This document shows positions 6,624 to 9,758 of a DNA stretch of 9,758 nt, piece by piece; position 1 is the first letter of the stretch; each line of letters begins with the position of its first letter. Source of the stretch: SYFY01 sp043719475 (GTDB lineage Bacteria > Pseudomonadota > Gammaproteobacteria > Pseudomonadales > Azotimanducaceae); NCBI GenBank assembly GCA_043719475.1, contig JAYSTS010000371.1, positions 1 through 9,758 on the forward strand. Reading direction: 5' to 3'. The notes beneath the pieces were generated by a model. That model had not been told where the DNA came from. It worked only from the letters and a program-made list of their open reading frames with translations, and did no database searches. A program made the position numbers and the translations under genes.

Positions 6624-7241
6624 TCAGGCGCTTCGCGCCACTTCCCGAAACAGTCGCTGCGCAAATAGCTCAAGCACATCCTGGGCTCGAAGGCGCTGCT
6701 GACCTTGGCTCAGTGTCAGTGATTCCTCCGACAGGCTGCCACCGATGGTCGCAAGGCCTACCATCAAAGCCCAGAATGCCAAGCGGGTTCCTGGTACTTC
6801 GGCGACGTCTAGTTGCCCTTGAGCCACGCCTCGTTCGAGCACGGTGTTGAGATGGCGAACGACCCTCAAACGCGCTGAGATCAACGCAACATCTGACGTG
6901 TCGAGTAGTTCGTCCCGGCTGGCCACCGCGTAATGCGCCGGATGGATCATCGAGTAATCCAGGTAACCCAAGCCGATCGACACCAAGCGCTGCGCACAGG
7001 CATCCGGAGGCAGTGGCGCCAGCATGTCCAGCACGCAGCGCTCAAGGTGAACGGCAGCCTGTTTCGCAAATGCCGTCAGCATGCCTCGCTTGTCACCGAA
7101 GTGATGCGCTGGCGCACCATGTGAAACACCAGCTCGTCGGGCAGCCGCACGCAGTGTCAAAGCATCGATCCCGTCTTCATTGACGATCATGCCGACGGCC
7201 GACAACAGCGCTGCCGGCAGGTCACCATGGTGATAGGCCAT
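6624..7241 (-). CDS. TetR/AcrR family transcriptional regulator
   Basis: 205 aa. ATG 7241 has an excellent ribosome site, AGGAGGAG (complement of 7249-7256). The N-terminal TetR DNA-binding domain covers residues 1-60, with the helix-turn-helix at about 28-54 (LTLRAAARRAGVSHGAPAHHFGDKRGML). The C-terminal ligand domain contains MIHPAHYAVA (about 98-107), resembling the TetR C-terminal group with a PxxY/F signature. Such proteins are usually repressors released by a small ligand. Likely targets are its own promoter (see the palindrome at 7285-7302) and perhaps the nearby oxidoreductase or efflux genes. The ligand and wider regulon cannot be read from the sequence. Confidence 0.93.
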   Translation of the reverse strand: MAYHHGDLPAALLSAVGMIVNEDGIDALTLRAAARRAGVSHGAPAHHFGDKRGMLTAFAKQAAVHLERCVLDMLAPLPPDACAQRLVSIGLGYLDYSMIHPAHYAVASRDELLDTSDVALISARLRVVRHLNTVLERGVAQGQLDVAEVPGTRLAFWALMVGLATIGGSLSEESLTLSQGQQRLRAQDVLELFAQRLFREVARSA

Positions 7242-7267
7242 CCGCTTACTCCTCCTGATTCACAACA

Positions 7268-7296
7268 GATATAGACGATGTAAAGCCGATTTTCAA
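7268..7296 (-). promoter_or_regulatory. Sigma-70-like promoter of the tetR-family gene
   Basis: On the minus strand TTGAAA (complement of 7291-7296) and TATATC (complement of 7268-7273) are separated by exactly 17 bp. A start of transcription near 7261 would leave a leader of about 20 nt that contains the AGGAGGAG ribosome site. The match is 5/6 for the -35 and 4/6 for the -10. Confidence 0.5.
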
Positions 7297-7302
7297 ATCT
7301 GC
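7285..7302. promoter_or_regulatory. Candidate TetR operator overlapping the -35 box
   Basis: GCCGATTTTCAAATCTGC is an 18-bp imperfect palindrome (GC-x-GATTT-tc-AAATC-x-GC) with one mismatched pair. It covers the whole -35 hexamer of the regulator's own promoter, the usual place for autorepression. No second copy was found by eye upstream of the other genes. Confidence 0.4.
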
Positions 7303-7417
7303 GGGGCAGAACACCAGGAAGGGCACGTAAATCACCTATCGAACAATCACTTACAAAGCTCTGCTGGAATTGAGAACGACTACTGCGATTTGATACAGGG
7401 TGTTGAATAGCCTGTCG

Positions 7418-7437
7418 GCCTTGACGAGATCAAAGGC
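7418..7437 (+). promoter_or_regulatory. Hairpin in the acyltransferase leader
   Basis: GCCTTGA (7418-7424) pairs with TCAAAGGC (7430-7437), with one bulged base and the loop CGAGA, and is followed by the pyrimidine-rich TGTTTCTTTC. A competing pairing exists between AGCCT (7409-7413) and AGGCT (7434-7438). It lies 40 bp before the acyltransferase start. It could be a weak terminator or leader structure; evidence is thin. Confidence 0.25.
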
Positions 7438-7476
7438 TGTTTCTTTCAGATTTAAGGCGAACGTAGTACCTGGTAA

Positions 7477-8127
7477 ATGAATGCGCTCGATCAATTCAAG
7501 CAGCATCGGTCTGACAAGACCTTCGCAAAAAGGCGGCCCGTACAGGAACGCTCTGCGGTCTACCAGGACATCAAGGTCCAGTTCGACCTACTCGGTGGTC
7601 GCTCCCGACTGCGCAAAGTTGTTCGATGCCTGTTGACTCCCGGTGTGCAAGCAGTCATCGCCTTTCGATTCGGCACGTGGCTGATTCATCAACCGATCGT
7701 TGTAAGACTCTTGCTCCACCCGGCCTATGCCCTTTTTCACGCCTACATATTGATGTGCTGGGGTATCGACATTGAGCGGGGAGCGACCATAGGTCCGGGT
7801 CTATACATTGGACACTTTGGTGGAATTAACATCTCGGGCGCCACAACAATCGGCCGTAACTGTTTCATTTCACAAGGGATTACTATCGGAGTTGCCGGTC
7901 AAGGTGATCGACGTGGTGCGCCTCACATTGGCGACAACGTTTACATTGCTCCAGGCGCGCGCATCTTCGGAAAAATCAGCATTGGCAACAATTGCAAAAT
8001 TGGCGCGAACTGTGTGGTTCACAAAGACATCCCGGACGGGGCGACTGTAGTGACTTCGGGTGGCTGCGAAATCCTCTCGATCTATGGCAACCGAATCAAA
8101 AGCCAGTCACTGCAAACATCTGATTGA
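7477..8127 (+). CDS. Left-handed beta-helix acyltransferase, serine acetyltransferase-like (EpsC/WcaB type)
   Basis: 216 aa. A helical N-terminal region (residues about 25-95) is followed by hexapeptide repeats from about 97 to 190 (GIDIERGATIGPGLYIGHFGG, TTIGRNCFISQGITIGV, APHIGDNVYIAPGARIFGKISIGNNCKIGANCVV). Asp98 and His113 match the CysE catalytic Asp and His. The second CysE His (DRHP) is not kept: the aligned stretch reads DRRGAP. The usual GxPA turn at the C terminus is replaced by TSGGCEILSIYGN. These traits fit the short serine-acetyltransferase homologues of exopolysaccharide clusters, which transfer acetyl groups from acetyl-CoA to sugars or serine. No polysaccharide genes flank it, so it may be an orphan. 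The ribosome site before ATG 7477 is weak. It converges with the GST gene, with only 5 bp between stops. Confidence 0.88.
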   Translation: MNALDQFKQHRSDKTFAKRRPVQERSAVYQDIKVQFDLLGGRSRLRKVVRCLLTPGVQAVIAFRFGTWLIHQPIVVRLLLHPAYALFHAYILMCWGIDIERGATIGPGLYIGHFGGINISGATTIGRNCFISQGITIGVAGQGDRRGAPHIGDNVYIAPGARIFGKISIGNNCKIGANCVVHKDIPDGATVVTSGGCEILSIYGNRIKSQSLQTSD

Positions 8128-8132
8128 GGCAT

Positions 8133-8831
8133 TCAGTCATCAAGTCTGACGGGCTTCGGCAGCGCACTGGCTAGCCCTTGACGACAGGTGTTCAGGTTTT
8201 TTTGAAAACTCAAGCGCTCTCGCATCCGCTCAGTGTGGGCAACCAGAGCCGGCCAACGTTTCGAGTCGGGTAAACCCGCTACAAGCTCCAGGTTGGTCAT
8301 CTGGCAGGCAACCGCAACGTCAGCGATGGTGAATACATCGTTAACCAGAAAATCACGACCTTCACACTGCCGCTCCACATAGTCGAAAATACGCGGCATC
8401 TTTTCGCGCCAGGTCTTCCGCGCTGTTTCGAGGTCTGACGGTTTGCCCTGCATCAGCGGAAACAGGATGGGTCGAAACAGATTGAATCCAATGGTCGCCG
8501 CCATCTCCGAGTCGGCATATTCCTCAAGCCAGCTTGCGCGACCAAGTGCAAACGGCTGTTTCGGATAGAGCGCAGGAACAGGGGTATCGGCCTCCAGAAA
8601 CGCGCAGATCGCAGACGAATCAGGGATTGTGCCCGCTGCTCCCTCGCTCCCTATTCGACGATCTCGAAGAACGGGAATGCGACCCATGGGTGATATGGCA
8701 AGAAACCAATCCGGCTTGGCCATGATGTTCACCGCTTCAAAATCGTACGGCAGCCCCTTTTCCTGAAGCACGACTTCAACCTTGCGGACAAAGGGTGACA
8801 TCGGGGTGCCATACACAACAAAATCAGTCAT
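8133..8831 (-). CDS. Glutathione S-transferase
   Basis: 232 aa from ATG 8831, with GGAG (complement of 8840-8843) 8 nt upstream. The thioredoxin-like N-terminal domain (1-80) has the catalytic-site motif SPFVRK with Ser12, the cis-proline in GRIPVL (Pro53) and the glutathione-binding DSSAI (71-75). The helical C-terminal domain carries the N-capping box TIADVAVA (168-175) and substrate-site helices. The protein probably conjugates glutathione to an electrophile or acts as a glutathione-dependent isomerase or lyase in the cytoplasm. The neighbouring oxidoreductases and efflux pump suggest detoxification, but there is no operon link: its neighbour on one side is convergent and on the other is a decayed gene. 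Confidence 0.93.
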   Translation of the reverse strand: MTDFVVYGTPMSPFVRKVEVVLQEKGLPYDFEAVNIMAKPDWFLAISPMGRIPVLRDRRIGSEGAAGTIPDSSAICAFLEADTPVPALYPKQPFALGRASWLEEYADSEMAATIGFNLFRPILFPLMQGKPSDLETARKTWREKMPRIFDYVERQCEGRDFLVNDVFTIADVAVACQMTNLELVAGLPDSKRWPALVAHTERMRERLSFQKNLNTCRQGLASALPKPVRLDD

Positions 8832-8855
8832 CAGGAAAACTCCGCGCTTGGACCA

Positions 8856-9328
8856 CTACGCTAAAAGGCGGATGGAGTTTGACATGCAAAAGCCAAAAAA
8901 AACTCCAGTACAGGCACGATACGCGCCCTGATCTTCCTGTGCGATGGAGGCGAGCCTTGTCTTGAGAAACGGACCGATACGCTCAGCAAGCATCTGCACA
9001 CCAGCCACGGTCAGATGAGCCTCGTCGTGACTTAACAAGCGGCCAGACAGATCAAACACCGACGATCTCAAGCTGCCTGCGTGGCTCGTACTCGCGTCGT
9101 GGACATGCACAAATCAACAAGCGCAGGTTATTCATGAAGGTTCGTCGCGAGGGCGTCGAGATGCACGAAAAGACAGGGTGGCGCGGACTGGAAGGCGCGC
9201 AGTCGTACTGCACAGTATGGCGAGCACCTAGCCCGCACTGTGTTTTCACGACTATCGGCAGCCGCAGCAGAAGATTCATGAATTACCCGGGCTATAACCA
9301 CTCCTTTCGATGCGTTTCTTCGCGCGCA
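8856..9328 (-). pseudogene. Decayed SGNH/GDSL hydrolase C-terminal fragment
   Basis: The downstream part on the minus strand (9110-8856) reads SVFDLSGRLLSHDEAHLTVAGVQMLAERIGPFL, the typical end of SGNH domains of the acyltransferase-3/OafB type, in which DEAH supplies the catalytic Asp and His. Upstream, another frame (about 9328-9113) reads SKGVVIARVIHES and then LDALATNLHE, a TAA stop at 9130-9128, and PALVD. This resembles the preceding SGNH strands and continues sensibly into VHDAS after a one-base shift near 9110. The block with the catalytic Ser (GDSH) was not found. At least one frameshift, one internal stop and loss of the N terminus indicate a dead gene. A GTG at 9110 could in theory start an 84-residue peptide, but it has no clear ribosome site. 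The C-terminal match is good; the upstream part is tentative. Confidence 0.5.
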
Positions 9329-9331
9329 CTA

Positions 9332-9546
9332 CTGAACACGTCCGTACGTTCACCGGTCGACAACCGAAAAGGGGACAAACGGAAAGTCGCGATGAGATCG
9401 GGTTCCGTGCAGCAAACCCCAGGCAATTCAGACTGCTGACGAGTGATCATCCCGTGCAAGCCCGAAAGGGATCAATTATCCTGCCGCCGCTCAACGAATA
9501 CAGGTCATTCGCTTGACCCAAGCGAACCTCTTGCGGAATCGCACCC
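9332..9546. other. Noncoding remainder before mtgA
   Basis: No convincing gene, promoter or repeat was seen on either strand. It may hold more eroded remains of the SGNH gene as well as the mtgA promoter, but nothing is recognisable. A TGA at 9514-9516 closes the mtgA frame upstream of its ATG. Confidence 0.4.
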
Positions 9547-9758
9547 ATGGCCTCACGACAACCACACCCGATAAATTGGAGATGGCTGAAAAACAAGCTT
9601 CTACACGCGTCCTTCTGGGTGGTGCTCGTGACCGTGGTACTGATCCTGCCATTTCGCTGGATCAATCCACCGATCACGATGTTCATGGCATCGGATCGAC
9701 TGCAAGCTGCCATTGCCCGCGATCGGAGCTATCGGTTTCGTCACGAGTGGGTTGCGCT
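9547..9758 (+). CDS. mtgA: Monofunctional biosynthetic peptidoglycan glycosyltransferase, N-terminal part
   Basis: Only the first 70 codons are inside the window; the gene runs off the right end. ATG 9547 is the only start after the in-frame TGA at 9514-9516; GCGGAA lies about 9 nt upstream as a weak ribosome site. A short basic N terminus (WRWLKNKLL) is followed by one membrane segment (ASFWVVLVTVVLILPF, about residues 21-36). Then come INPPITMFMASDRL and an R-rich stretch ending in HEWVA, the stereotyped juxtamembrane region of MtgA proteins just before the GT51 domain. MtgA polymerises lipid II into glycan strands at the inner membrane. The catalytic EDQ-F motif would lie beyond the window, so intactness cannot be judged. 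Confidence 0.85.
   Translation, partial: MASRQPHPINWRWLKNKLLHASFWVVLVTVVLILPFRWINPPITMFMASDRLQAAIARDRSYRFRHEWVA

Noticed and set aside
9134..9516. Plus-strand open frames of 68-101 codons opposite the SGNH remnant
   Set aside because: Arg- and Ser-rich translations without domains; they read as shadows of the decayed minus-strand gene.
9447..9713. Open frame of 88 codons on the minus strand
   Set aside because: It is antisense to the start of mtgA and has no recognisable domain or ribosome site.

Overview
The window looks like a chromosomal stretch of a free-living gammaproteobacterium. The pointers are the start of an mtgA-type peptidoglycan glycosyltransferase, a YcbB/LdtD-like cell-wall protein, a NorM-type MATE pump, and REP/REPIN-like palindromes of the kind common in Pseudomonas and relatives. 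Base composition is moderately GC-rich and even. No tRNA, rRNA, CRISPR array, integrase or transposase was seen. The taxonomic placement is inference from gene content only.

Layout. Positions 1-1251 hold a very stable hairpin, then a secreted YcbB-like L,D-transpeptidase relative. That protein keeps the peptidoglycan-binding and C-terminal parts of the family but has lost the catalytic centre, and it carries three LSPWGA repeats just after its signal peptide. Positions 1335-4785 form a tight plus-strand operon: a luciferase-like flavin monooxygenase, an alpha/beta hydrolase 3 bp later, and a MATE efflux pump 16 bp after that. The 240 bp between this operon and the convergent SDR gene is almost entirely REP-type inverted repeats (4813-5000). 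An SDR dehydrogenase (minus) and a nitroreductase-family flavoprotein (plus) then diverge from a 17-47 bp gap. A TetR-family regulator (minus) follows, with a recognisable promoter and a palindrome over its -35 box.

From 7477 come an EpsC/WcaB-like hexapeptide acyltransferase (plus), a convergent glutathione S-transferase (minus), a decayed SGNH-hydrolase fragment (minus), and the first 70 codons of mtgA running off the end of the window.

How the genes may work together (inference). Monooxygenase, hydrolase, exporter, SDR, nitroreductase-like reductase, TetR regulator and GST together resemble an accessory module for oxidising, hydrolysing, reducing and exporting small, possibly xenobiotic or secondary-metabolite, compounds. 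The sequence does not reveal the substrate. The most unusual objects are the apparent catalytic-core-deleted L,D-transpeptidase relative and the double REPIN-like cluster.
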